Assembly (NCBI GenBank): GCA_973895155.1
Contig: OZ316895.1
Location: forward strand, 24,924,001-24,988,000
Reading direction: 5' to 3'
Length of the DNA stretch: 64,000 nt
From: Marsupella aquatica
Taxonomy: Eukaryota > Marchantiophyta
Shown here: positions 1 to 11,111 of the stretch, in pieces
How the letters are laid out: the number at the start of each line of letters is the position of its first letter
Position numbering within the stretch: the stretch's first letter is position 1
The notes under the pieces: model-generated
Seen by the model: the letters and a program-made list of their open reading frames with translations, nothing else
What the model was told of the DNA's origin: nothing
The model's database searches: none
Program-made: the position numbers and the translations under genes

Positions 1-670
1 TGATGTGATAAGGGTATGAACAGGTCAAGGTCGAGGGTGACACGCTTTGCAAACATAAAGAAACCCTCGAAACCCGACAATCAATCATCCAGTCAAAGAC
101 AAAATTGTACCTCTGTTGCTTTCACCTGAATGCAGCGCACGGTTGTGAAAAGAGATGCATTTATTCTGTACGATGCTCTTCACAATCATTTTTCAGACAC
201 CGTCAGGTATACATGTACTTACGAAAATACGATGAACCAAACTCACGACTAAAGGAAAAGGAGCGAATAACAGAGAGACATGTGTCTTGTACTATACCGT
301 ACCGTTGACATGGAGGTACCCGTTGACCAATTCCAACGGATATAAATGGTCATAATGGTCACTTATGAGAAGCTATTTTTGCTAGCGACATTGCTAGCCA
401 AAAACTGGTCGTTAATTCCACAAACTCGTGAATGGTGTTTTGTACGTTTTTGAACCATTTTACATGGTTGATTGAGCTAGCAATCTCTCTAGCTTTATCA
501 TTCCTTAAATAGTTTCATATAAGACAAAATAATGCTCAGGTAACGGGAAGAGGAGGCATTTATTAAATAAATACATTGAGTCAAACACCTACACAAGCAT
601 GTTTTCTCATATGTATTTGGAGAAATAGGAGAGCGAAGTATCTCACAATTGAGGATTGTTGTAGACTGTA
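1..670. other. Intergenic, no gene seen
   Basis: AT-rich sequence with short chance frames only. No recognisable protein, RNA gene or repeat was seen. Confidence 0.5.
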
Positions 671-2253
671 ATGTCCAAAACTGTCAGCATGTCTTCTATG
701 GGGTCGAAGGTTGTTATCGAGAGAAAGAAGACGGGTGATGTTGTTGTTCTGGATGTTCCGGAGAATAATGTTATCTCTGTCAAGGAGTCTTTCCTCTCAT
801 CGAGGTTTGGGCTTTTGGAAGATGATTTCATCTGGAAGTTATTCCTTCTTTACTCTCGGAATGGATCCAAAAATCATGAGGTGTCGGATAATGGTTCAGG
901 AATATTGCCAGAGAGAGCTTGGGACCTGAAGTGTGGTTCAGCTGTAGAGCTAGTCTCATGTAAGGATGACATTGCACATATCAATGTTTTAGATCCAGAA
1001 TCGTCGACTCGTCTGTCAATTGCAATATCCAAAATTATCGACATTTCCCCTGAGAGTGTGGGTCGGGATCTCTCTTCTGTATCTATGAAGTCTTCTGAGA
1101 AAGCCATTTTTGAAGCGGTGAGTCAAAACGAGTTTCAATCTCAACCATTCTTTATAGAGTAAGTGCATATGATGCCTTCCTCAATATTACTGGGTCAAGC
1201 GAGTTGGCAAATTTCCGGAGGGGAAACTATTGGAAGGAGATTCAAGTTCAGACTTTGCCCACTTCATACAACGGGAACTGCGTTTTTGAGCTTCCTCCAA
1301 TCGAAGGTCAATTTCGTTGAGGATATGGTCTTCAGGACATGGATAGGGATAATGACGGCTACCCATGGACGAAACTTCTCACAACTTCAGCTAATCTCAA
1401 ACCTAACAACCACTGGTCTGTGTCAAAAGTAAGATGTGCCGGTGTACTTGAATGTCAAAATCTGGTCTGTAGAAAGTTGAAGCATACCGGTTCAAAAAAG
1501 GACTCTTCCTTCCGAGGAAAGGGACAATTTACTGAGCCATTCCATCTTGGTGAGCTTGTCGAGGAAGGAGGGTTGGTGTGCGGATTCTGTGAGGAGAGGC
1601 CTCTCTGCATCCGCAAATGTCCGGCTAAACTTTTGTACATCTATCCTAAGCCGTCTTTTGAGTCAAATGTTGCAAAACATGTCTCGATTGGCTGTTCATA
1701 TGGGTTTCCATGACCACGTTGTTTGGAAAGGGAAATCTTGATTGGCAAAAAATCAGGCGGAGGAGATAGTTTCCGGTGTTCATAAAGCAAATCCCGTGTG
1801 TAGGCCAGGCGTGTTCTTAACAAGTCTATAGGAAACCTGGTTTCTCTTTTGCATCTAGAGTCTTCTTTAGAACTATCAAAAGAAGAGAGAGAGATTTGGG
1901 AATCGATGAAGGTTGTGTCCACTGTTGAGAAATTCCAGGCCATATTCCGGAGCGTGAAAATGGATAACCCAAAAAAAGGTGAACAATGTCGGGAAAACCC
2001 GGGCTTCTGTCTATCCGAAGAACAATGCACTACGACGTGCTAATAAAACACTACGATCATTACCCGAAAATGCTCAATTGTCATGGGAACAACGAACAGA
2101 ATCGGGGATGAAATGATCATGGTATATGCCGACTCCCCGAAGTTTCTGATAATGAAGGCTCGAAACTCAGTTTTTTGGCGGCATATCACCCGAACACTAC
2201 AATCTATACTAAAATTAGGCCTAGGAACTCTATTGAGGTCCATCTTGTAATTC
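671..2253 (+). pseudogene. Decayed Cys/His-rich, probably transposon-derived protein gene
   Basis: A clean 163-codon frame runs 671-1162. The coding signal then continues in broken frames: about 1165-1318, then 1339-1713, a shifted frame around 1680-1800, 1849-1980, and about 1985-2250. The middle part has a zinc-ligand layout of the type C-x4-C-x4-C, then C-x2-C, C, and an H-x-x-x-H-x-G-F-H-x-H cluster near 1675-1715. That layout resembles the WRKY-GCM1-like zinc domains found in plant transposon proteins. A tract near 2070-2110 (QLSWEQRTESGMK) also reads as genuine coding sequence. I know this general arrangement from repetitive, uncharacterised plant proteins but cannot name the family. 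At least three frame breaks and one in-frame stop (near 1318) mean it is not expressed intact. The N-terminal 163 residues have no recognised domain. Confidence 0.5.
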
Positions 2254-3716
2254 AAAATCACAGTACAAGCTTTTTGAGCATAGGAAATTCACCTACGGTT
2301 GTCAATTTCCTTTGTACCATATCAAACAAGCCAAGTGCTTACTATCCTATCATCCCTCAAAGGTTCGAGTCAAAATTCTATCTCCATCAATAGGTACAAA
2401 GAAAAATGGTGGACCTATCTAGATTGCAGGCTATGAAGACCCTATCACCGTCACCATACTATATATCTTACTTAAAGATAGATATACCCTCGAAACCTTT
2501 TCCTAGGCATGACATAGCTTCTTGTCTATTTTCAGGAAAAAATTTCAAATATGCATCTTATTCTAGGAAAACATTACAAACAATATTCAAACTCAGAAAA
2601 ATATGGTTCTATTTGAGCATAATCTAAACCTTCAAGTCATCATAACTTTCTAGTATTATACCAAAATCAAGTGATTCCAAAAGCAAACTTGGTGTGCTCA
2701 TCAAGGTGATTAAAGTTAGAATACTATTTTCCCTAAGAAAAATATATCATAATGATTTCCTATATAGTACAACCTTTACTATTTAATAACTTTCTAACAA
2801 TGTCACATCTCTAGCTTCCAAACACATTCTATGAATCTTTATATTTTCCACACTATTCTTGCACATAAGTTTGGAATAACAAAGAAAACTCACCCTGCCA
2901 TCCCCAAGGGGTAGGCCTCTTATTTATAGTGCTTTGGAGGGGTAATGACTCACCCCTTTGGTACACATGGTCCAATAATATTTGAACATGTAAATAACAA
3001 GGTGTTTGGATGCTATTGGGCATGTTTCCATGCTTATCCTCCTTTCGACACCTAATTGGCCATGTGTTTGATTCTAAATGGACATGCAACCATGCAAGAT
3101 CTTTTTGCACATGTATGCCACGTATCCCTATATATTTTTCTATGTCACAAATCTAGTGGAAAGGTAAAGCCTATACTCTAGTTTCCTATAGCCCACAATA
3201 CTTGATTTAGAAGTGCTTTGTCATCACTCTAACCCATCATAGGATGCCTAAATTTTATAACTAGGCATGATGAATCACCAAACTAGCTACTATGTTAAAA
3301 CATAAAAACATATAACCCACTTATGTGCATATGTAAGCGTGGGTAAGAACAAAGGTTGAGCGAATTCTTCAACCTCCCGAAGGAATCGTACACCAAAGTG
3401 ATGCACGATGAATTGTCGAAAGTGAACTTTCTCCATAACCCGAAACTGAAATTCAACGTGATTTGGAAATCCAACTGGCGCCCCGTGCACTCCGTCCATT
3501 GCTGCTTTTTTGCATTAGAGTTGTTGCTTCCTCCTCTCGTTCCTTGTTTCTTTATGAATCGACAACCCGTTGCAAGCATAGGTACCCGAATTATGGTCTT
3601 ATTTGTCATCTTAAGTCGAGATGTTGCAAACCCAAAATATACCCGTGTAACTTAGGTGTACTATTTGCACCAAAGTTACCACGACATAACCTGCACATCC
3701 TCTGGTATGTGCCAAA
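2254..3716. other. AT-rich noncoding flank of the gypsy element
   Basis: No convincing protein. The segment lies 3' of the minus-strand gypsy pol, where the 3' LTR should be. It contains a minus-strand TATA-like box (2921-2928), but I could not match a second LTR copy on the other side of pol, so no LTR limits are given. Confidence 0.4.
2921..2928 (-). promoter_or_regulatory. Possible TATA box of a gypsy LTR
   Basis: On the minus strand this reads TATAAATA, followed by a GC-richer stretch, as expected near an LTR transcription start. It sits downstream of the minus-strand pol, where the 3' LTR would lie. Only the motif and its position support the call. Confidence 0.25.
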
Positions 3717-6700
3717 CTAGTCTTCATCCCCTATATCTTCATCTGTTAGTGTCCCTTCTTGATCCCAAGTTACATCGTCAAAGGAAACTTGCATCATGTC
3801 TCTTCGTTTAAAGAGTTTAACTCTTTTCCCGGCAATAGGAACTCTCAAATCTACACCATCTAGCTCTCGAAGCGAATATGTAGCATTATCATGTACTTTT
3901 CTCACCACATAAGGGCCAAACCACCTCCTCGAGAACTTCTTGGTGGCACTATGCTGATTGTCTAGACTACTATCATAGACTAGTACCCAATCATCTTCTT
4001 GAATAGGCCTTGGTCTAAGCCTATGCTTCCTATCAAACCTTTCCTTATTCCCCAACCTTGCCTCTTGCAGTTTTTTGAGTGCTACCTCAATATCCTCCGA
4101 GCGTCGCTCAAGTTGTCGGATCCTCAATGCCAATAAGTCTTCCCTACTAAGACCATCTTCCCACGATAACACACTCCATGTAGGAATTGTCTCCTCCACT
4201 GGCATGATCGGCTTTTGTCCAAACATAAGTTCTGCTGGCATAAAACCTGTTACCGAGCTATGTGTGGTTCGATCTGCCCACAATGCAAATGGCAATAACT
4301 TCGGCCACACATGTATGCTACCATTACAGGCTTTTACCAAAGCCTTAATGATAGGAGAATGCCCTCGCTCACTCTTACCATTCTCTTCCGGATTATAGGC
4401 AGTTGTCAAGGCAAGCTTTATCCCTAACCTTTCAAAAAACTGTCGAGCCTCTTGTGAATCAAGTTCTCCTCTATCAGCTGTAATCTTCCCTATGCACCCA
4501 TAGCGGCAAATCACATCTTCAAGTAGAAAACGGCATACATTTTCTGTGCTCTTGGTCCTAAGTGCCCTTCCCTCAACTTGATTGGTTAGGTCTTCCCTTG
4601 CTAGAATCACATACCTCATTTGCGAGATCCCAAGAGGTAGAGTTACCAAATCAACAACCCATTTGTAATGCATGGCTAAAGGGTAGGTAGGATGTAGCCC
4701 ATCTCGATGCCGAATATTTGAGTAAACTTGACAAGTTTCACAAGTACTCACAAATTGGACTGCATCCTTGTACATACCTTTCCACCAATATTTTTCCTTT
4801 AGTTTGGCAAAAGTAGCCCAAACTCCTCGATGTCCTGCCCATAAGCTTTCATGAAACTCCTTCATCAGCTTTTGTTGCATCTCTATATCACCAACTACTC
4901 GTAGCGGAACCCCTTTGACCTTCTTTGGTTGCTTCCAAAGAACTCCATCCCTCAAAAAGTATCCACAGGCCTTCCTCCTTATCTTCTTAAATTCTTTGTC
5001 AGACCAACCTTCAGATTTCTCCAATGTGCTGAGGTACCGCCCTATATCCACCCATTCACCATCATATAATTCTTCTAAGAATGACTCAATTGTCATTGTC
5101 ACATTCAACCCTTCTGATTTTTCTTGCGCATTGGAGAAGAACTTTGTACCCACATCTTCTCCTTCCTCCACCATCTCTTCTTCATGGTAGTATCTAGCTC
5201 TAGATAACATGTCGGCCACTTGATTGTCCTTCCCTAATATGTGCTGGAATTCCGGATCTAAAGTTTTGATGTAGGCAATCCACCGGAGCATGGCAATGTC
5301 TGGTGTGGTACAATTAGCTATCATCCCAAGGAGGGGTAGACCCGGGGGGTAGACAATCGGTTTCAACTACTACCGGTGCTCCAATTAGATAATCTTTATC
5401 ACATTTGAGTGAAGTTACTATGTCCCACAATTCTCTCTTCAATTGCGGGTAAGCCCGTTGGCAAGTGCTCAAGACTTTTGCCCCAAACCTTACCACACAT
5501 CGATTCCCCTCTTCATCATTTTGCCCAATTGCCCAACCAATTCCAATTGGACTTGTATCTACCGTAACAATCACTGGTCGCCCACAATCATAATCAATTC
5601 TCTTCAAAGCTATCATATCAGAAAGTGACTCTTTCAACTTCCTTACTGACATGGTATGCTCTTCCTCCCAAGTAAACTTCTTCCCTTTTCTTAGAAGCCG
5701 ATATAATGGATCCGCTATATGTGCAAAATGTGGGATCCAATGAACATAGAAGACACATGCCCCTAGGAATCTACGAACCTCGGTAGTTGTTTCACATACC
5801 TCCTTCATTTGCTTGATCGCATCCACCTTCGTTGGACACGGCTTCCTCCCATATGGCCCACACAAATGTCCCACAATGAGGACCTCCTTTACCCCAAAGC
5901 TTGATTTCGCCCCAGACAGTGTCAAATGGACTTCTTCCAACTTTGTCAAGATCTTATCACAATCTGCAATGTGGTCAGCAACAAACTTTCTACACCCCTT
6001 TGAGTTTTTTGCCTCATCCTTCTCCTCCTCACTACAACCCTTAATTGGTACATCGTCAATGAATGGCATTGTTATTTCTGGAATGAAGTCTCTTAGTACT
6101 TTGTTCATCCCGCTCATCATATGTGCAACAAAATTTGTTGCTCCCATCGGCAAGGTACACATTCGAAGCAATCCTAGCGGCGTTCGCATTGCAGTTAAAT
6201 CCCTGCTTTCAATAGCAAGTTGGAACTGGTCATATCCCGAGTATAAATCCCCCATAGAGTATATCGATCTCCCTGCAAATGCATCTGTGAACTCATCCAC
6301 AAGAGGACCAATTCCTACATTTCGTATGGTCACCTTGTTGACAGGCTGCATATCTTGAATGAATCGTAATGCTCCAGACTTCTTTGGCACTGTAAACCAC
6401 CTATTTGAGTACGGCGAACATGAAGGTTCCAAGATCCCCATCCTAATTCTCTCCTTCAAAAGTTCTAACAGTTTAGGCAATAGAGCTTTAGGTACAGGAA
6501 TAGGCCTCAAATTCCAAGGTATATGCGGAACTGTGAAAATAATCATAGGAGCCACTACCCTTGGATCTACACACCCTATCTCATCTGGTTTGAAGGCAAA
6601 TCCTTTACCATGTTTTGATAGCATCTCCCGAAAGCACTCCTCCTTTGCAGGTGTGAGAAATCCTTGATCGCCAATTTTCAACTCCTTCAACGATGCCTCA

Positions 6701-6785
6701 TCAAAGGTGTGCCCTATCTTTTTAGGGTCCCTTAAAGTTGGTTGCTGCCCAGCAGAATCTAGCTTTTCCCTGAAATCAGTAGGTA
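3717..6785 (-). pseudogene. pol: Ty3/gypsy pol, RT-RNase H-integrase half
   Basis: Two overlapping minus-strand frames cover this half of pol. The first (6846 to 5314) starts in the inserted DNA and enters pol at about 6785. It carries reverse transcriptase, with the palm aspartate in MGDLYSGYDQF and the catalytic FIDD (a variant of YxDD), then the start of RNase H (VTVDTSPIGIGWAIG). The second (5366 to 3717) carries the end of RNase H (KDNQVADMLSRARY) and an integrase with an H-x-H...C-x2-C zinc site (FHESLWAGHRG, CETCQ). A DDE core follows (DLVTLP, ITADRGEL, EENGKSERGH), then a basic C-terminal region. The frames are out of phase because a short GGGGTAGAC-containing segment near 5333-5356 is duplicated. 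The protease half lies at 11112-12459, separated by an inserted element. The polyprotein is therefore broken at least twice and cannot be made intact. Confidence 0.9.
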
Positions 6786-7148
6786 ACGACTGTGACGCCG
6801 CCGGTACGGCGGTTAATGAGTGATTCAGTCTAACTGCGCTCGGCACGCGCGTTAGGTGGGTCTTAGGCCACTATTATTAGCATAACGACAGTATTTAGGT
6901 AATCATTAGGGGTAGGACATCATTAGGCAATAAGGGGGACTTCAGGTTCGGGCTGACGGCGGGTCGCTATTCGCACACCCGGGTTATGAGCATGGAGGGG
7001 CCCCTCCCTCGGGTCCGTATAACGAACTTAAGGAAGCGGCCACTGACGCACGCTGACTCAGACCGGCGGAGTGGCCGGTACACCACAAGCGTGAGCGGTT
7101 CAACCTATGGGCGTCGAGGAGACGTCGGGGATCGACAAGCCCTCAAAG

Positions 7149-7156
7149 TATAAAAA
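7149..7156 (+). promoter_or_regulatory. TATA box of the element's gene
   Basis: TATAAAAA in a GC-rich context, about 108 bp upstream of the chosen ATG at 7257. It is well placed for a Pol II core promoter. Confidence 0.55.
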
Positions 7157-7256
7157 GGGAGCCAACCCTTTGTAGTGCACCAGTCCATCAGTCCGCGCGC
7201 CAGCTTCGACCCCAGCTCTCTCGTTCTCTCTAGGTCGCCACTACTATCTCCTCTGA

Positions 7257-10204
7257 ATGTCGCACACGATCCTCTCCAGCTCGGCCATTCGATTCTGGAC
7301 GCAGTTCCTATCTACCGGAAGGCACTTGGCCGATTCATTGAAACACGCCAACCCGCGCAGATACGAGATCGAACGCGAATACGAGAGAGCCATCCGCCTA
7401 GCAGGATGACACCACTACGTCCTTAACTTTGACTACCCATCTCAGAGCGAGCTTTACCGACCAGCTGAGGTATCTGGGTACTTCTTTGACGGAGACAAAT
7501 ATATCGGGTTCTGGGAAGCATTGCTTCGGCTTCCGGACGAGGTCTTCAATATCCCGGGTACAATCGACCTGCAGCGACATCACTTCGACCACATCCCTGC
7601 CCAGGTTCGGGCAGTCATTAACGGCGAGTCCAGTACCAACCGTTCGACAAGGGCGTCCGCACTCGCTTCGGAGAACTTCTACCAGCACCTACAGAGCTTC
7701 ATGGGAACTCGGCCATCAACCAACATGACCAACTCAGCCGGACCCGTACCCGTACCCGTACCCGTGCCCATGCAACCTCAGCTTCAGCTTCAGCCTCAGC
7801 CGCAGCCTAGCCAAACCCCACCACCTATCACCCAGCCAGCACAGGTACGCTCCGTCATCAACGCTGTAGATCTTAGCGATGACGACGAGGCTACCCCACC
7901 CTTGACCAGGCGGCCCAGAGGAACAAGCGCTCGGGGGGCCGACACTATACCGTCCCCACCCCCTGCTCTGACCCCAGGAGCGGCCCCAGCAGACAACATG
8001 GTGACCGTGGCCGCCCCGGGCCCGTTACCAACCGTAGTGGCACTCCCCAGGCCCGATCGGGAGGATGGGGAAGTATCACCTTCCCCGAGTCAGTCACGGG
8101 GAAAGAAGAGAAAGGAATCCGCCAGTGCATCCGGGTTACCGTTGGCCACGGTAGCCGTAGCCAAGGTAACGATGCATCGCATGGGGGAAAACGTTCACAG
8201 CAACATCCTCCATCCCAAGCCTCGGGGGTCTCACTACATGGGGACCTCCCCATCACCTGCGACGTTTTTAGGCCTTGGACCCCCTAAAATGTAAGAAAAA
8301 AATATTATTTTTTAACCCCTATAAAGTTGGAATATTCTTGGAATATTCCAAAAATTGGATTAAAAAGGCCCTAATATTCTTATAAGTCTCAAAATTGAAT
8401 TTAAAAGACCCTATTGTTCTTCTACAAAAATTCTTAAGTCTTCCCTTATAACCAATAAAATGACCCTATCCTTCGTCGCACGTGATATGCCATTTTTGTG
8501 GAAGTGAAACCCCCGAGTCCCAAGCATGCGGTGTACCTGAAGACTTAGGGATTTGAGCACCTCGCCTCTCTCCCCTGGAACACTTGCAGGTACTACGGGG
8601 AGGACATGACAGAATTCGTCAAGAATTATGACGACGTACGTCAACATACTCGGCTGCGGGGAAGGAATATGTCCCTCACAGAAGAACGGCTCAAGATGAT
8701 CTTCGGGTTACCCGAAGGTGACCATCGAGTCGAATCACGGGCTCCCGGGGGCAAGGGGGCCAAGTACCAATCTTCAAGTTTCCCCTCAGAGGGATCAGTA
8801 GACAACGGGTTCGTGATGAGGACCTGCCTCATGCCCGAGATAGCTGAGCGGCTGGAGTTCCAGAGGTATGCTCTCCACTTGATGGAACCCCGGGGGGAGA
8901 TCTCCGCCGCCCAAGTCATCCAGGTCGAGAACTATCGACCTAGGAAGTGGGCGTTGTACTTCGCTAAGAAATTCCATGAAGAGATGGAGCGGCGAAGGAA
9001 GACGCTGTACATTGGCGGGAAGGCGTATTTCGCTAGCCACATCGAAATCATTCTTGAGTGGTATGCCCGGTTTGATCGACGAACCCTTCCCCGCCTCAAC
9101 GTTACAAAGCTGGTCCCAGCTAGGTGGGTTTTTCTGGCATTGGAGAGACGGCCCCAACCCGAGGCCCGAAGTCCAGTGGACACGCCAGCTTCACCCACCC
9201 CACCTCCACAAATAGCTGTAATCGTAACCGAGGAGGCGCCGGAGGGGTCGGACGTCGCAACCGTTGATGCGACCCAACTAGCCGGGCTAAGTACAGAAGT
9301 TGGTACGGCAGAGGTCTTACCCGAACCCGGGTCTCCCAAGGACCCGCCGGTGGCAATTCCGGAGAACCGGACATCGCTGCAGGAGGATACTCCGGCCCCT
9401 TCCAACGTTATGTCCCCAGGGCTGGACGTCACTGCCCCGGCCCCTGCGCGTGTTGATGTCTGCCCGTGCCCAAATCCGGACAGGCACAACTTGGACCACC
9501 CGGAACTCTTCGTACAGGGTACGTTTCTGAACGGGCTTCTGGGAGATTTCTCTCATCAAATTGCCCGGGATACCGGGGAGTTCATGGCTCGGAAGGTAGC
9601 CTGTTTCTTCAATCAGGAGTTGGTTGCCGCCGTAAAGGCAGGGCGGGCCCAGTCGGAGGCCCTTCAGAGGATAGAGCGGTACCGGGTGGAGTCCGTGTAC
9701 CTAAAGAACGAAGTGGCGGCTCAAGAGGCTGAGCTTCTGCAACTACGACCCAAGGTTGCAGCCGCCGATGAGTTGTTATCAAAGGCGCACGCTCTTACCG
9801 CCCTAGCCGAACAGGCCAAAGCTGGGAACGAGGCCGAGATTACACGACTCCGGAACCAGATTGACAGTTTGAAGAAACAAGCTGTCACCTGGCAGAAAGA
9901 CCTGGAGGAGGCCGAGGAGCGAGCCCAGCGGGACGCGACGGAGATAGCCACGCTGCAGGCCGAGATGGCGCGGCTCCAAACCGAGGCCGAGAAGCAGGAC
10001 CAGCTGGCGAGTAAACTGGCGAGCGACGCCCAGCAGCTGGAGGAGGCATGTCAGGAGGCAGCAGAGGAGACGGACGCGGCGAGGCGAGAGAACGAATCTC
10101 TGCTGGACCAGGTCCAGCTCCTCAAAGCGGACAATGACAGGCTTCGAAGGCAGCGGGATGGCCGTTCCCATTCGGGCGGCTTTGGCAAGCGTGCCAGGCA
10201 TTAG
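7257..10204 (+). pseudogene. Coiled-coil Gag-like protein of the inserted element, split by a MITE
   Basis: The frame starts at ATG 7257 and is open except for a TGA at 7407-7409. It continues to 8220, where a MITE interrupts it. Removing the MITE and one 8-bp target-site copy joins it in phase to the frame ending at 10204, with one more stop, TAG at 8546-8548. The N-terminal part has no recognised domain. A disordered region rich in Pro/Gln follows, including a (GTACCC)n-coded PVPVPVPV run near 7740-7770, and then a basic KKRK patch near 8100. The part after the MITE has a globular segment (MSLTEERLKMIFGLPEG), a Pro/Ala/Thr linker, and about 200 residues of Ala/Glu/Gln-rich coiled coil, ending in a basic tail. 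It could be a Gag-like structural protein or a captured host gene. No protease, RT or transposase follows. Two stops and the MITE make it inactive. Confidence 0.65.
8221..8517 (+). mobile_element. 297-bp hAT-like MITE
   Basis: The termini are inverted repeats: CTCGGGGGTCTCACT at the left, and the reverse complement of the right end reads CTCGGGGGTTTCACT, with one mismatch. The 8-bp target duplication TCCCAAGC is at 8213-8220 and 8518-8525. An 8-bp duplication is typical of hAT elements, though the terminus is not the usual CAGGG type. The element has no coding capacity and an AT-rich core. A truncated second copy is at 61518-61676. Confidence 0.85.
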
Positions 10205-10322
10205 CGGCGGAGTAGGAATAGATTAGGATTAGGATTGGCTCGGTCAGGCTCTTGGGACAGGCACCTGCCTTAGGTACGGCAGCGCTGCCCTGCTGTCCAG
10301 CCTGCGTAGATTAGGATCTTCT

Positions 10323-10328
10323 AATAAA
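10323..10328 (+). terminator. Polyadenylation signal AATAAA
   Basis: AATAAA lies about 120 bp after the stop codon of the coiled-coil gene and in the same orientation. It completes a TATA-ORF-AATAAA unit inside the inserted element. Confidence 0.45.
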
Positions 10329-11106
10329 ACACAGTCGTTTTCCGGCCTGACTGTCAGCTTAGTTAGGACCTTGGTCAGCGAATCTTCGGCGGGAGGATAC
10401 CCCGTTCCTCGGCTCTTAGTATTTAGTGCACCCCTCGGTAGAGGCAGGGGGGGGGGTTTTTAGTTTCAGAGTCGGACATCCGCGGGACACGCGGGGAGTC
10501 CCGACCTCTAGGAATGACAGAGTACCAAGGGGAGGGGGTAGGACTAAGCTTGCCGGGCGAGTGCGGAGCCGGGCTCCGTTGTAGTGTGCACCCTTGGCCT
10601 TGAACCTGTGCATTCCAGGGCTGTCGTGTCAACTAAGTGTACGCATATGTTCCCTTTGTAGTAAAAATCCTTTCCCATCATTTTTCCTTCGTGTAAATCG
10701 AGATTGTATGCATGTGTGCGCATATGTGTGTGGGTTTCTCGTATATGGGTGGCAGCGCCGGGCCGAACGCACTACCCGAGACGTGCACAGGGTGCAGCCT
10801 GCGGGTAAGTGGTTGCGAGCACGGGTTGAGGACCTGTATCATCGAATCCGGATCGAAGGCGGACAGCACGAAGGCTTAGAAGCCCTTAAGCCGGGGTCGA
10901 TCCTGCTATCGACTAAGGTACGTTCCGGCGGCGGAACACAAACCATACCTAGGAGGTGTCCGTATTTAGTAGTATGCGCACTTAGCGCTAGTTTACGAGA
11001 ATAAGGTGCATTACGTGCTTCCCTTCCTGCCCGAACCCTCAGATTTACGATGGATGTGCCCGTCTAAGCTGAAGTCTGAGTTAAGGCCGAAGCCTACGAC
11101 GTGACA
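10329..11106. other. Noncoding right arm of the inserted element
   Basis: GC-rich, with no supported gene. It includes a G-run near 10450 and a short TATGTGTG-like tract near 10715-10735. I compared it by eye with the left arm (6791-7200) and saw no long direct repeat, so it is not an LTR partner. Confidence 0.5.
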
Positions 11107-11111
11107 ACGAC

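Larger units (their letters stand above)
6786..11111 (+). mobile_element. 4.3-kb GC-rich element inserted in gypsy pol (with 5-bp TSDs)
   Basis: The inserted DNA spans 6791-11106 and is flanked by ACGAC at 6786-6790 and 11107-11111. Joining the flanks rebuilds the gypsy frame exactly, reading KPVALSLPTDFR, so both ends are well fixed. The element begins TGTGACG and ends CGTGACA, giving TG...CA termini. The first and last ~50 bp show weak inverted similarity, about half of positions by eye. There is no LTR pair that I can see, no transposase and no reverse transcriptase. It contains one plus-strand transcription unit: TATA box, coiled-coil gene, AATAAA. TG...CA plus a 5-bp duplication suggests retroviral-type integration of a non-autonomous element, but the missing LTRs argue against that, so the class is unresolved. 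It is much more GC-rich than its surroundings. Confidence 0.8.

Noticed and set aside
3476-3482. TGGCGCC, like a retrotransposon primer-binding site
   Set aside because: It is on the plus strand and downstream of a minus-strand pol. A binding site should lie next to the 5' LTR beyond 12.4 kb, and no LTR end (..CA) precedes it.
6791-11106. Ordinary LTR retrotransposon (TR-GAG/LARD)
   Set aside because: No direct terminal repeat could be found between the first and last ~900 bp by reading. A dot plot could overturn this.
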